A stretch of 64,000 bases of DNA, from contig JAWWNJ010000011.1 of the NCBI GenBank assembly GCA_037176885.1, positions 1,054,001 through 1,118,000 of the forward strand, written 5' to 3'. Made by a program: the position numbers and the translations under genes. The notes beneath the pieces were generated by a model. The model worked only from the letters and a program-made list of their open reading frames with translations, was not told the DNA's origin and searched no databases. Below are positions 46,829 to 57,810 of this stretch, piece by piece. How positions within the stretch are numbered: the stretch's first letter is position 1; every line of letters begins with the position of its first letter. Source of the stretch: Favolaschia claudopus (taxonomy: Eukaryota; Basidiomycota; Agaricomycetes; Agaricales; Mycenaceae).

Positions 46829-48882
46829 ATGAGCCTTCTTCTGCGCACTGGATGTACTCGAAAACTGTTCTCCGTTGGTTCGACTATCATTCGGTTTCCC
46901 GGACTCGGATGTCACAAAAAACCGTATGTCTGCGTGTCTTCTCCTGCACTAATTCTTATGGTCATATAAAGTGCGGGTCTCGAAAAACCTGGCTCCTCTG
47001 CGCGTATTCAGCGCGACTTTTCCGTAGGCATACCTGAATGTATGTCAGTTTCTCAGACAATGGCATGGCAAACGTTGTCTCAAACAGTTTAGATGGTACC
47101 ACTACCGAGGCTGATGTGAAGCTGCTCACCAGTAATCTCATCGACGCCGTCAACCAGCAGAACTTCGCCGCTGCGGAGCGCATTCGCCTTCACCTGGCCA
47201 CGGAACATACCGCCATTCCTCCCCACCCTGTTTATGAAAGGGCTGCGTTGGCCGCAATACGGTTTTCTGGCAGGCAAGACTATGAGACGTTTCTCACCTG
47301 GATTCGTCTCGTTCCCGACAACCAAAATCCATCGCAGGTCAAAAATGGACCGTTGACCAAGACTCGTAACATGCTGTTTCGCACAGGCAATCCGGCCAGA
47401 AATTTGCAGTTGCTCACGGAGTTTTCTCTTCTGTGCGCCTCGAAGGGCTATGGACTTTTGGTATGGGACGACCTTGTCCACCTCATGACTCAATTCGCCC
47501 CCGCGTACGAAGCGGTCGCATTTTTTCGATCATATGAATCGGCCCTTCTCCAGTATTACACAAATCACCATCCTGGGTTTGTCGAAGAGACTGCTAGCAA
47601 TCAACGAAACGCGTTGATCATGCTATGTTGTGAAGCTGGCTGGTTGGACCAAGCAGTGCAATTGGTCCAGGATAGTCAAGGGTTTCGCGTTCTGGCAGGC
47701 TGCCTCCGACTCATTGACATATTACGGGCTCGCAATGATGCGGAGAGCGTTGCTCTCGTTGAGTCTATCATCCGTAAAGGCCGGGCTACAGAACCATCCG
47801 TCCCCCATCCCAGCGATTTTGTAATCCCGTCACCAAACTCATTCATCGCTCGACGTTTAGGCGCTTTCTTCCACCCCGCTAGCCATTCGCAGGAAGCCGC
47901 TAGGTCTTTGCCTCCCGCGGTCTATCCCATTCGGGCCATCATCGAAGGCGTTCAACCTCCTCGATCCAGAGCTTGGGTTGCGGCTCGGTTAAGAGAACTC
48001 AGAGGCGCTATTCGTCGTCGATCTCTTACGACCTACACGCCCCCTGGCAGTACTCTTCACCAGCTTATGGCCCACTACAGCGCCAATGACGGCCAATCTC
48101 GGGGCCTTCTTCACCTGCGAAAGGAAGCCCTTCTCTCTTCGGATCCATCCAGCTATACCTGGCTTTGCAAAGAGATGTATTACCTCCATGAATCACGCAA
48201 ATTCGCCGATATAGTGGCGCTTTTCGACGCAAATTTTGACGATGCATTTCTCCCTCCCCATCCATGGCGCGTCATTCGCGGGGCGTTGATCCCCATAGAT
48301 CTCTGGCGGACTGTACAGACTGTACCACGCAAGATGAAGATTTCTAATGCCGATGCTTGGGTCATATGGAACGCCCTTGTGCGACTCTCTGCGTCTATTG
48401 CAGATGTCGACGTCGACTCCTTATCTCTACTTGAAGATCTGCACCACTCCACCGTCCACTTCGCCTCGAATCTCAGAAGCAGCGAATTCCGAGCATTTCC
48501 GACGTCGTACACCGCAGTGCTTCGCAGCATTATCTGGGGCTATGGTGAACTCTCCGAAATAGATAAAGCCGTGGCTGCTGCGAGTGACCTGTCTCTCATC
48601 GGACAGCTGGACCTCACGACTGTTGGGGTTTTTGACGAGTTGGCAGGGCTGCATGCCCGATCGGGGAATGTCGCTGCTGCGACACAGATACTGGAGTCGT
48701 TGGAGAAAGTAGGGCCCCGCCTTCCGATCTACGGGGTCATGATGGATGGATACATCCATGCCGGGCTCATTGCCGAGGCCTTGAAACTCGAGGCGCGTAT
48801 GAAGCGTGAGTGCAAGTACATTCCTGGCCGCAATTGGCGTATGGATGCCACTTTGCAAGCCTTACGAACCGCAGATACTTGA
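46829..48882 (+). CDS. PPR/TPR-like mitochondrial protein
   Basis: Exons join(46829..46923,46972..47003,47057..48882) give 650 residues. The N-terminus MSLLLRTGCTRKLFSVGS is basic and hydrophobic, a likely mitochondrial targeting sequence. The remainder is helical and repeats pairs of helices, for example NLIDAVNQQNFAAAERIRLHL and IYGVMMDGYIHAGLIAEALK, in the style of PPR proteins that bind organelle RNA. A shorter start at 47038 (MYVSFSDNG) is also open, but its frame is preceded by a stop and it lacks the targeting sequence. The 32-nt second exon was placed because it restores both phase and frame. The RNA target is unknown. Confidence 0.75.
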
Positions 48883-48963
48883 TATTCCGTGTCGGTAAGT
48901 TTTGAAGTTCGAATTTCACAAGCAAATGATATTCTAACCTCAATACAGGTTTACACGTTGAAG

Positions 48964-49901
48964 CTACCGGACATTCATATTTTGGCCCCCAGCCCTTTCA
49001 GAAACTCTGTCTACTAGAGGAGCGTCGGCGGCGTTTGCTGCAGGAACCTCCAACTTAGAGGAAATTTCGCGTTTCGGGGATTTCGACTCTCCTTTGAATC
49101 CGACGTAGTATATCCTCGAAACGTCACCCCCAACTGATTCGCTCTATGAAATGTTTGAGTCAGCAAGCCCAATAGAGCCAGCTGGTACGTACGAAGAATA
49201 TAGACAGGGAGGTGATATTCGCGAAGGCCGCAACACGAAGGGGATATTCCACAACACCAGTCTCCCCTTCCAGCAGACTGATGTTGAGCTGCGGCGTCGT
49301 GTTCTCGGCATCCGCGAAGTCGACGATGGTTGGATAGTTGGCATATATTCTCATATGTCTCGGCGTCACCTCCCCCCGCCCTGCAGGATTACGCTTCAGT
49401 TGCAGTGATGGATGGTTTAAACGCGAAACCAACCTAATTTCAGTAGAATAGATTTTAAACGGACGTTCTGTGTAAATGGAACATGCAATATAATCTGCGT
49501 GGCGTTTCACTCGAGACGAGCACGCTAAACGAGACTTGTTCAATTCACCTGGTCGTCAACATTGGAGTCGGCGTAATGCGAAGTACTTTCCCGTTCATCC
49601 CAGGGCTTTAGCCTTCAATCAGAACAGGATGACGCGTCGCAGACACCACGGAGACCTTTATGAGAGCCTTAGCATCCTCTGGGACCGCAAGATTGAGGCC
49701 ATGTACACTTGGCAGTCGATATGTAACCGAGAACAGAGCACACACGCGTAATGAGCTCACTTGTCCTTGTCAATGAACCCGTATAGATTGGCAATATCTT
49801 TGCTCAGCGTTAGTGTTGAGGGCAGAAAGGCTGCGGTATTGTATACCGGTGCCAATGAGGTTGGAAGCGAGGGAATTGGTTGATTCAGAATTATCGGACA
49901 T
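48964..49901 (-). CDS. PITH domain protein
   Basis: About 200 residues in seven or so exons. The start at 49901 gives MSDNSESTNSLASNLIG, spliced to DIANLYGFIDKDK, then VHGLNLAVPEDAKALIK and PWDERESTSHYADSNVDDQ. The next parts are IILHVPFTQNVRLKSILLKL, RGEVTPRHMRIYANYPTIVD and SLLEGETGVVEYPLRVAAF. The C-terminus ends GDVSRIYYVGFKGESKSP, with AGGQNMNVR at the stop. These match the PITH domain, found alone or after thioredoxin domains in proteasome-interacting thioredoxin. No thioredoxin part is present. Most exons are under 70 nt, which is why the gene is not visible as one frame. Confidence 0.88.
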
Positions 49902-50052
49902 GTCAGTAAGTGGTCAAGCCCAGACTGGCTCAGTCTAACCATGTCAGGGCGCTGACTTAAGCTTAATCCTTCTCTTCTCACTCTCCCCCATCAAGCAAAA
50001 CCTCTGGACTGCTGGTGCTTGGTCGTCTGGAAGGCTGCTTGTCTAGTTCACG

Positions 50053-51333
50053 ATGGAGACCGAGGCTACTACTGGTGCTGATACCGGCCCCAACTTTTGG
50101 CTTTTGAAAGCCGAGCCAGATTCGCGGATAGTCAAGGGCAAAGACGTCAAGGTGAGTTATGAGCTGGCGCGCCGAAAGGATATCCTACCTATGCTGGGGC
50201 AATAGTTCAGCGTCGACGACTTCGAAGCGGTCAAAACCTCTCCATGGGAGGGTGTCAGGAATTATGAGGCGCGCAATTCGATGCAGAAGATGAAATTGGG
50301 CGAGAAGGTGAATCTCTGTCCTTCCGATTCGCCAACTCATTTTCTGAACTCACTTTTGTTCCCCAGGCTCTATTCTACCACTCAAACTGCAAGAACCCAG
50401 GTTAGTATAGGTAAATACAGTTTGCTTTTCGCTTGATACGACCGTTCGATAGGAATTGCTGCGTTTGCAGAGGTGAGTGCGCCTCGGGCCGGTGGGATAG
50501 CATGTTTACTCACCCATGAACAGATCTTGAAGGAGGCGTATCCCGACCGTAAGCAATTAAACAATTACCTCTTCCGTTAATGCTCATACTCGCTAGACAC
50601 TGCATGGGACTCGTACGCTTCTCTATTCCCTCTCCACTGTTATGAAAGTGTGACCCGCGGCGTATTCTAGGGAGCATCCGTATTATGACCCAGTTCGTTT
50701 CCGAATTTATTTCCCAATGGAAAACTCTTCTGACCTTTACTCCAGAAAACCAAGCAGGACGATCCAAAGTGGTTTATGGTCGACTTGAAATTCGTATCCC
50801 GCGCGCAGCACTTTGTACCTCTTGCACTGCTGCGTTTCATCACAGACTCGGCTTCCGATTCTCCCCCAGCGGGACTCGAGTATCTGGGTGATGCTGGTGT
50901 GGCGGCGATAAAAGGTACGTTCCCATCTTCTTGATTACTCTTTGTCTGATATTCCGTAGCCATGGACCTCACCACTCGGGGACGCCTCAGCGTTCAGCCT
51001 GTCTCCGAGGCTGCATGGACCGCCATACAACAGCTGGCCAGCACCGGCGGCTGGGACGAATTGGATCTGAATCCCAAGAAAAAATCCCCGGCCAAAAAAT
51101 CGGCGGATACGGCTGATCGTCCCGCCCGTGCAGCCAAGACCAAGGCGAAGGCGAAGAAACGCAAAGCCAAGGGGAGCGACAGTGAAGACGAGGATGAAGA
51201 TTACCAGGAGGAAGAGTCGGATGCTGAAGTGATATCTAAAACAACCAGCGCTCGACGAAAGCGCAAGGCGCCGGATGACTACCAAGAGCTACCGCCCACG
51301 CGGCGTCGGGCTAAAGCTTCAAGCCAAGAGTAA
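50053..51333 (+). CDS. EVE domain protein (THYN1-like)
   Basis: Exons join(50053..50151,50206..50307,50367..50400,50453..50472,50524..50548,50597..50612,50671..50692,50746..50914,50960..51333) give 286 residues. Five consecutive exons are only 16-34 nt. The EVE domain runs from FWLLKAEPDSRIVKGKDVKF through PWEGVRNYEARNSM, ALFYHSNCKNPGIAAFAE and WFMVDLKFVSRAQHFVPL. EVE domains recognise modified bases in DNA or RNA; human THYN1 binds 5-hydroxymethyl/formyl-type modifications. A Lys/Glu-rich tail of about 100 residues follows, with KAKAKKRKAKG and acidic blocks. The nuclear-type tail agrees with a DNA- or RNA-linked role. Confidence 0.92.
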
Positions 51334-51567
51334 TACGGAAATATGCAACAAGCTCATACATGTACTCGCTGTGTAGGAAGAATATATATGTACATCAGGG
51401 AAACCTTGATTCTATGGATTACCTCTTGTTCAAACTTGAGTGTTTTACGAAGGGGCAAAGTATCGTTGCCGCGGCCAGAGATCTAAGGTTAGGGTTCGCT
51501 TTTCGCTTAAACCAGTTACCATATGACTTGAAATCTTTTGTATTGGCACTCTGTGGTCGACGCAACG

Positions 51568-53145
51568 ATGGTCTTGGAGTCGTGGCCGCCGTCCGCAACA
51601 TGGGCCGTTGTCGCCCTAACCACCCTCTACATCGCTGCGCGCCATCTCGCGTCCAGGAAGCAAGATCCCCGCGAGCCTCCAGTGGTCCCTTCCACCATAC
51701 CATACATTGGCCATCTGCTGGGTATGGCGCTCTATGGGGGCCGCTATCTCAAGGAAATTGGGATTCGCCATCGCGAAACGACCCCCATCTTCACACTCCC
51801 GGTCCCCAACTCGCGCATCTACATTGTCACGGACCCATCCCTCGCAGCGGCTGTCCAGCGCGCCTCAAAGGTCCTCTCCTTCACACCTATCATTCCCGAA
51901 GTTACCGAGAGAATTCTCGGACTGGACAAAGCCACAGTCGAGATTGCCCGCAAAAACCTGGACCCTGCGCCCGGAGATGAAAAGGGTTTCCTGTTTGATA
52001 TCCAGCAAATGGTGTATGACTGGCTAGGACCTGGAGATTACCTCGGGGTGTTGACAGCCGCTGCTGCGAACCAACTCAAAGCTGAAGTTGCAGACTACAT
52101 CGGTGCGCTTCGCGCAGGAAAGGTTGACGCGACGTCCGTCGACCTCCTCGAATGGGTCCGTCATTGTGTGACCGTAGCGACGGCGCAGTATCTCTACGGG
52201 TCGGAAAACCCCATAGCAAAAGACCCGACGCTAGAGAAAGCATTCTGGGACTTTGACCATGGTCTCGGCATGCTTCTCATGAACATCGTACCATCCATCA
52301 CCGCGTCCAGTGCCTATTCCGGCCGAGAGCGCCTCGTCGCGGCCCTCGCAGATTATCTCGAGGCCGGAAAGTACAAGACGGCCTCAAAGATCGTCCAGGA
52401 GCGCGTGGCAATCGCACTGCAGCATGGCTGGACTCTTCGCGCTACAGCTCGTTCAGAGCTCTCATTCCTCTTCGCTGGCATCGTCAACTTGACCACGTCG
52501 ACATTTTGGATCCTTCTACAGGTTTTCGCCGATCCAGAACTCCTGCAGGCCGTCCGAAGCGAAATCGAAGCTGTCCTCACGAGCGAAGACGGCGACTCAG
52601 CCCAAACGCTCGCCCTCGAAGACCTCAAAAACAAGTGCCCCGTCTTGCATGCAGTGTATCGTGAGTGCCTCCGGCTGAATTCCGATAACAACTCGGTGCG
52701 CGTCGTAAAGGAGGACACGCTACTCTCAGACCGCTGGTTCCTTGCCAAGGACTGTGTTGTCCAGATCGCCGGTGGGGTCATACACGCGGATTCTTCAATA
52801 TGGGGCTCAGATGTGGACACATTCGATCCGAAGCGCTTTCTCGCCGAAGTCAAGGGCAAAGAGCGCCAGGTCCATCCTGCGGCGTTCCGTGCCTTTGGAG
52901 GCGGCAAGACTCTTTGCCCGGGCCGTCATTTCGCCATGAATGAAATCCTGAGTTTCGTGGCTCTGGTCGTGTTGCAGTTCGAAATCACCGGAGCGGATGG
53001 TGGAAGGATTGAGGTTCCGAGGAAAAATGACGCTGTGCTGCCTGTGCATATTTTGGAGCCCATGGTGCCGGCGATTGTTTCGATGCATCCGAGGGAAGGA
53101 TGGGATGGAGGAAGAGACTTACGGCTTGTACTCAAAAGAAGTTGA
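51568..53145 (+). CDS. cytochrome P450, intronless
   Basis: A single open frame of 525 residues. An N-terminal membrane anchor WAVVALTTLYIAARHLA is followed by a proline-rich hinge (REPPVVPSTIPYIGHLLGM). The I-helix region is FLFAGIVNLTTSTFWIL, which lacks the common AGxDTT pattern. The K-helix ExxR is ECLRLNSDNNSVRVVKED and the haem loop is FGGGKTLCPGRHFA. The unusual I-helix and the ECLRL motif recall the CYP7/CYP8-like fungal group more than typical CYP families. A start ten codons earlier (51538) is open but adds nothing conserved. Most P450 genes in mushrooms have many introns, so the absence here suggests a recent retrocopy or transfer. The gene faces the MFS transporter, 84 bp apart. 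Confidence 0.92.
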   Translation: MVLESWPPSATWAVVALTTLYIAARHLASRKQDPREPPVVPSTIPYIGHLLGMALYGGRYLKEIGIRHRETTPIFTLPVPNSRIYIVTDPSLAAAVQRASKVLSFTPIIPEVTERILGLDKATVEIARKNLDPAPGDEKGFLFDIQQMVYDWLGPGDYLGVLTAAAANQLKAEVADYIGALRAGKVDATSVDLLEWVRHCVTVATAQYLYGSENPIAKDPTLEKAFWDFDHGLGMLLMNIVPSITASSAYSGRERLVAALADYLEAGKYKTASKIVQERVAIALQHGWTLRATARSELSFLFAGIVNLTTSTFWILLQVFADPELLQAVRSEIEAVLTSEDGDSAQTLALEDLKNKCPVLHAVYRECLRLNSDNNSVRVVKEDTLLSDRWFLAKDCVVQIAGGVIHADSSIWGSDVDTFDPKRFLAEVKGKERQVHPAAFRAFGGGKTLCPGRHFAMNEILSFVALVVLQFEITGADGGRIEVPRKNDAVLPVHILEPMVPAIVSMHPREGWDGGRDLRLVLKRS

Positions 53146-53228
53146 AATGTTGTAATGAAAATGTAACCACGGTATGGCGGTCGGGAATGTGGTGTAATTT
53201 GGTGGATACAGCTGCAGTATCAACAGTT

Positions 53229-55311
53229 CTAATCTATTCTGCGAGGGGAGCTGGGAACAAGTGCCCAAAGAATCGGGAACATAGCCATCATCGAGATCAG
53301 CCTGACGGCTAGAGCTGAGTATTCCGACAACTCTACAAAAACGGACGCACAAAGGTTGTAGAGCCTTGATGCCGGTCTTCGACGCGATTGCACCAGTCAT
53401 GAAAGGAAGCAAAGCACTCCCTGCCTGGCCGAAGCCCGCAATCCACCCTATGGAACCAGAGAGCAGCCACCGAGGTACGACTCGCCCAGCCTGGTTCATG
53501 ATGATGGGGTAAATTGGTCCCAAAACCAAACCAATTAGGGAGATGGCGACAGCCCCTCCGACGAGGGAGGGAACAAACCAGACAATAAATTCCATGCTTC
53601 GAATTGAGGATCAGTAAGCGTTGGCGGTATATGGCGCGACTCGTAGTTACCCAATGGCAAGCACGGCGTATATATATAAAACGCGTCGTTCTCCGACCTG
53701 TACACGCCAACTGAGTGCCATACATATGGTTCCAGAGCCTGGCGCACCAATTTATTAAGCCATAGTAAGGCGACTCGTCCAATCATCAGACCTGTGATGA
53801 TTTGATTGGAATCTTTTGCAACAGCCTAGATGGTACTCGCTCACCTGCAAAGAAACCAGAACTGATATATCCAGACGATGACCCTCCTCCACGCACGTCA
53901 ATGATATAGGTTGTTATCCAACCTAGCACGATCGTCGACATATAGGTAGCACAAAGTGACAGAGAAACCGCATTCACCGCCAATGGTGACTTCGACGCCG
54001 ACGTAAACAAGAGCAAAAAAGGCCATGATATGGACACTCTTGAGAGAAAGAATTTGTCGGAAGTTACTGCGATCACTGGTACTTGTTTCGAGGCCGCCAG
54101 CTTGACCGACCCGGGCAAGGGCCTCTATTCCTCGGTCAGTGAATGAATACATGGAATGTCAAGAGTACAAACCGTCCTGTGTCCGGCCGCGAAAGGTTAG
54201 CGCAAGGATAATGACATTTGAAAGCGCCAGCCCAAGTGAGACGAGATAGTGGAAGGACCAGTGGTGCAGCTGAGCAAACTGAGTCGCTATGAGAGGCGAA
54301 GAGAGAGCCCCTGCGCCTAAATGTGGATTGAGTTAGAAGTACATGATTCAGAAGACGCAGAATTTCACCATAACTGTGGGATGGAGTATGTTAGGATCAA
54401 TTTCACGGAGACCCACTTAGTGTTACCTTGCATGTAACATTCCCATGTAAAGCTCTGAGTTATGCCGGAGGTTGACCACATATGCGTTTGATTGCGCGTT
54501 CTTAGGAGTATTATAGATTAGGATATGCAGAGGCAGAAATCCTGATCAAAGAAAACCTGGACAGCGATCCCGAATCCGTTGAATGTGAAGGAGATAAGGA
54601 AAAGCGGAAACGGAGGGGCTGGAGCTTGAATGCTATACCCAACCACTTGCATGATTGCACCTATGGTACCAGTCAGTCTCAGGCGCCACAGCTCATAAGC
54701 AAATGAGTACGGACCCAAAACAATCATGCGGCCGAACCCCAGTTTGTCTGTCCAGTGTACGTTGATCATTACTCCTGATATGAAACCCTAGTGCCATATA
54801 ATGGAGGGAGTTCGGGAGATCGAGATATACGAGATCTTACAATACAGGCTAACACGAATGTCAGGGAGACGACCAGAAAGCTGACCTGGAAGCCGAAGGC
54901 GTTCAGAAAGGATTGGTCGGTTTGTGACACCACGCACATTGTACACTTTTTGCATTCGAGGAATCAGAGGTCCATTTGAACCTTAAAATCATCTTTCAGA
55001 CCCCAAATTCGTCGAGAATTCCATAGTTTGCTCACCATCGTTCCACCCTGATCAGCCCATGCAGCATCTAGCTCTGGTATGAGAAGTATAAGATAAGACT
55101 CGCCAGCAAGAAACATGGTGAAAAACAATGCAGCAAGCTGAACTCGTGCGCGTACACGACTACCGTTGCCAATCCTCGAGTCTGACCTAGACACGACTTG
55201 CGAATTGGAAGTCTCGCGGTTATCGTTCACATTCAAGCTCGTCACGGACGCCTCCCCAGGCGTTACTGGAAGAGAAGGCCCTATCTCGTTCGAAATCGGT
55301 TGAAGCTCCAT
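53229..55311 (-). CDS. MFS transporter
   Basis: The start MELQPISNEIGPSL precedes the first helix QLAALFFTMFLAGWNDGSNGPLIPRMQKVYN, a motif of a fungal MFS subgroup (Bsc6/FucP-like). Further helices include VSFLVVSLTFVLACI, INVHWTDKLGFGRMIVLG and GLVLGPIYPIIMNQAGRVVP. The C-terminus is GIKALQPLLISMMAMFPILWALVP then SSPRRID. About ten introns are present. The intron 55048..55103 uses a GC donor (GCGAGT) and splits the first helix motif. The substrate is unknown. It is convergent with the intronless P450, a pairing seen in detoxification or secondary-metabolite loci, but no other such genes are near. Confidence 0.82.
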
Positions 55312-56066
55312 CTTGAAGGGTTGTGGGCAGAAGCATCGAAATTCGAATCGCCGATGTAGGACTTTATGTACTCGTCGCGTGAGCTCGGTTACCAACGCGC
55401 GGGCCTGGTGGATTGATTTCCTTCCTTACACGCCTCAAAGGAGGGCAAGCTTCTGATAGACTGTCCATTTAGCGGTGTTCACCGACGGACGTTATCGCGC
55501 GCGTTAATGTTCAGCCTGATTAGCGAAGGGAAGAGTCGCAAGACGTAGAACTCGGCCCGACAGAGCGCTGTCGTCAACTCGGCCTGCTCCGGTTCAATAT
55601 GTCGTGCATTTCGAGAGGGCAGAGCATGTCTGTGATTGGTTCGAATTCAAGCTGCATTCACAGTTTGACAACACACGCAAACAACCGTTTGCATCCATTT
55701 TAGGAAGGAGAGAGGCTACTTCAGACTTCGTCGGTCTGGGTCTACTTAGTGTGGTCCTTCTTCCCATCATCTCCCTTGACAGATGGACTTCTTGGATGAT
55801 ACATAGCACGACAATGAGGAGCCCTGTACAACATATAAATTATGGCCCGGCTGCCGCTCTAAGTAATATATATGCACCAACACCAACACATATACCACTC
55901 AGCTGGTGTAAATTTTTCCCAATGCAGCGGGGACCTGATGAGAAAAAGAGATTCGTCCGTCAAGTGGTGTATCCAGGAATAATATTTGCTATTCTCTGGT
56001 CATCTCTGTCAGACGTCTGAGCCTCTTGCAAAGTACCTCCGCAAGCTAGGAGACCATGGTCATAAA
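55312..56066. other. intergenic, no gene recognised
   Basis: Upstream region of the MFS gene and 3' flank of the Gly-rich gene. Short frames on both strands have no recognisable content. Confidence 0.4.
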
Positions 56067-56452
56067 TCACTCTGCATTCGAAGAGTTGCGCCAGCAACGA
56101 AAAGAGTTCCATCCCCAAGTGCGATCCCTCCGTTTTGTATCGTCCGAACGCACATCTGGGATTGGAGTAGGACAATTTTCGTGGACTGTCGTAGAGGCGG
56201 GAGGGGGGCTCAAATTGATGATAAACACGTTGGTCGTCAAGATAGTGTCAATCATGCGAGGTCCTTCACCGTGCCCGCCGGCTCCTGCGATACCGCCAGC
56301 TCCCCCGGCACCTCCTTTGCCGCCATTCATGATCACTGGAAAGGTTTGTTAACTGTGACACCGGACATGACTAATCCCTTACCGTGAAGAAGAATGGCCT
56401 GTCCGCTCAAGTCTGCTCTCTGTTGTGCATCGGGTGGTAACCCTTGGGACAT
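56067..56452 (-). CDS. small Gly-rich protein (GGxGGxGG repeats)
   Basis: Exons complement(join(56067..56335,56383..56452)) give 112 residues. After the start MSQGLPPDAQQRADL the second exon opens with NGGKGGAGGAGGIAGAGGHG, the same Gly repeat as in the gene at 62887. The remainder is DTILTTNVFIINLSPPPA and a basic C-terminus. There is no signal peptide. Gly-rich units beginning right at an exon start are a shared feature of both genes, so they are probably related copies. The function is unknown, and the SAM-like part seen in the neighbours is absent or lies in unread exons. Confidence 0.5.
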
Positions 56453-56828
56453 GTTTGCACAAGGATGTCAGAGGCGAATGTGAATAACCAACGGAGAGAG
56501 GGACGTCGAGGACGTCGTTTTTATTTACGCCCCAAGCGCCGTCATATCAAAAGCGGTAAGGACGATAGTCCGATGAGGAGAGCTGTTCTGTTTATTTTCA
56601 GCGTTGAAACGCCGAGTATCATTGTAGAGTGTCACAAAGACATAGCGTCGTCGAGTGGCAGAAAGCTTGATTTGTCCGACCGGCATAGATCTGCTCACGC
56701 CGTTATTTTCGGCTCCGTAGGATTGGGAATCGTATATAAAGGCGTCTCTTGACGTATGTGGTCTCCCCAGAATCTGCGCGCAGTCCCAGGGGCAGAAAGA
56801 CCAAGCTATACACACATTAGCAAGAATT

Positions 56829-57154
56829 ATGGCCGAGACTGAAAGTGCGTTTTACTCACTTATTTCGTGAGCAAGCCTACACTACACACAGGTGGAGGGC
56901 AAAGAATAGTCGTCGACGGGAAGGTCATCACAGTGCCCTCACTATCGGTGGCCGACTTCTGCCAGCAATACCGCCTGAGTGACGAGATAAAGAAGCTGCT
57001 GCTGAACGAGAAATTCGAGACGGCAGGTGCAGTCTTGGAGGCAGCGGAGAGCAATTTGGAGAAAGCGGGATTCAAACAGGGCCAGGTTGCCGAACTGAAG
57101 AGAGCGTTGAGAGAGTTTTTGTCGTCGAAGATGGTGGTGACAGCGAACGCATGA
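56829..57154 (+). CDS. small SAM-like protein
   Basis: Exons join(56829..56844,56892..57154) give 92 residues. After MAETESGGGQRIVV comes a compact helical domain: LSVADFCQQYRLSDEIKKLL, then SNLEKAGFKQGQVAELKRAL. The closing helix and the GFKxGxxAELxxAL pattern resemble SAM domains, which mediate protein-protein or RNA contacts. The same domain occurs at the start of the gene at 62887. This copy lacks Gly repeats and is divergent from the Gly-rich gene next to it, so the pair may be a split version of one ancestral gene. Confidence 0.6.
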
Positions 57155-57477
57155 AGGAGATAAACGGAGATTTGTTTGAGACCGCGGTAATCTATGCAAA
57201 CGGAGCACCAGCTATAATAGAGCGTCTGTTAAGAGGGGCTAGTACTGTAGTGATCATCAGGTTTTCCCAGGTTTGCATTCTTGCGCGCTTGATGATAGCA
57301 TGGATCAATTTGAGCGATTTTAGTGGGACGGTGAGCTTGACAGACGATATAGAGGCATTCCGTTTGCCATCTAGTTGTTGTCGGCGGCGGGGCTGCTGTT
57401 TGAAGAGTTGAGCGCTTGAGCGCTTTGAATTTGTCGAAATGACTCTCGTAGCACTCCGAGGCAGGATATCATATGGG
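57155..57477. other. intergenic, no gene recognised
   Basis: Between the SAM-like gene and the small minus-strand ORF. Nothing recognisable. Confidence 0.4.
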
Positions 57478-57810
57478 TTAGAATGTGTACAGCCAGGGTG
57501 TCATCGATAAATTGGCCAGGGACCGCTGTTGTCCGCTAGCACTCGGTTGCCGGTCGGAGCGTAGTATGTGTTGGCCAAATTCATCATTCAGTGGGTCGTA
57601 CTCCGGAGCTGGGGTACTGGTACAGTGAGTGGTTGAATGGAACCAGAGCCTTTCCCAAAGATATTGAGTTGCAATGGCCGTCGAGCCCGCGCCGAAAGCC
57701 CAAAGCATATATGCGGTAGGACGAAAAGGATTGTTGCCTTGAGGCCCCTGTGTGCCATTGGGTCACATTCGGTCACACTACCGTTGCTTGCCTTTTACTT
57801 TTATGCCCAT
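57478..57810 (-). CDS. candidate small membrane protein, start overlaps ATG7 start
   Basis: A possible 93-residue protein, complement(join(57478..57747,57799..57810)). The first exon is only MGIK, and the second begins GPQGNNPFRPTAYMLWAFGA with one hydrophobic segment (AYMLWAFGAGSTAIATQYLW). I do not recognise it. The pattern suggests a mitochondrial inner-membrane subunit. The first exon lies on the opposite strand over the ATG7 start codon. Either the first exon is wrong and translation starts at MLWAFG (57708), or two divergent genes share 8 bp at their starts. Confidence 0.35.

Noticed and set aside
51538..51567. Earlier P450 start
   Set aside because: Ten added residues precede the membrane anchor and are not conserved in type.
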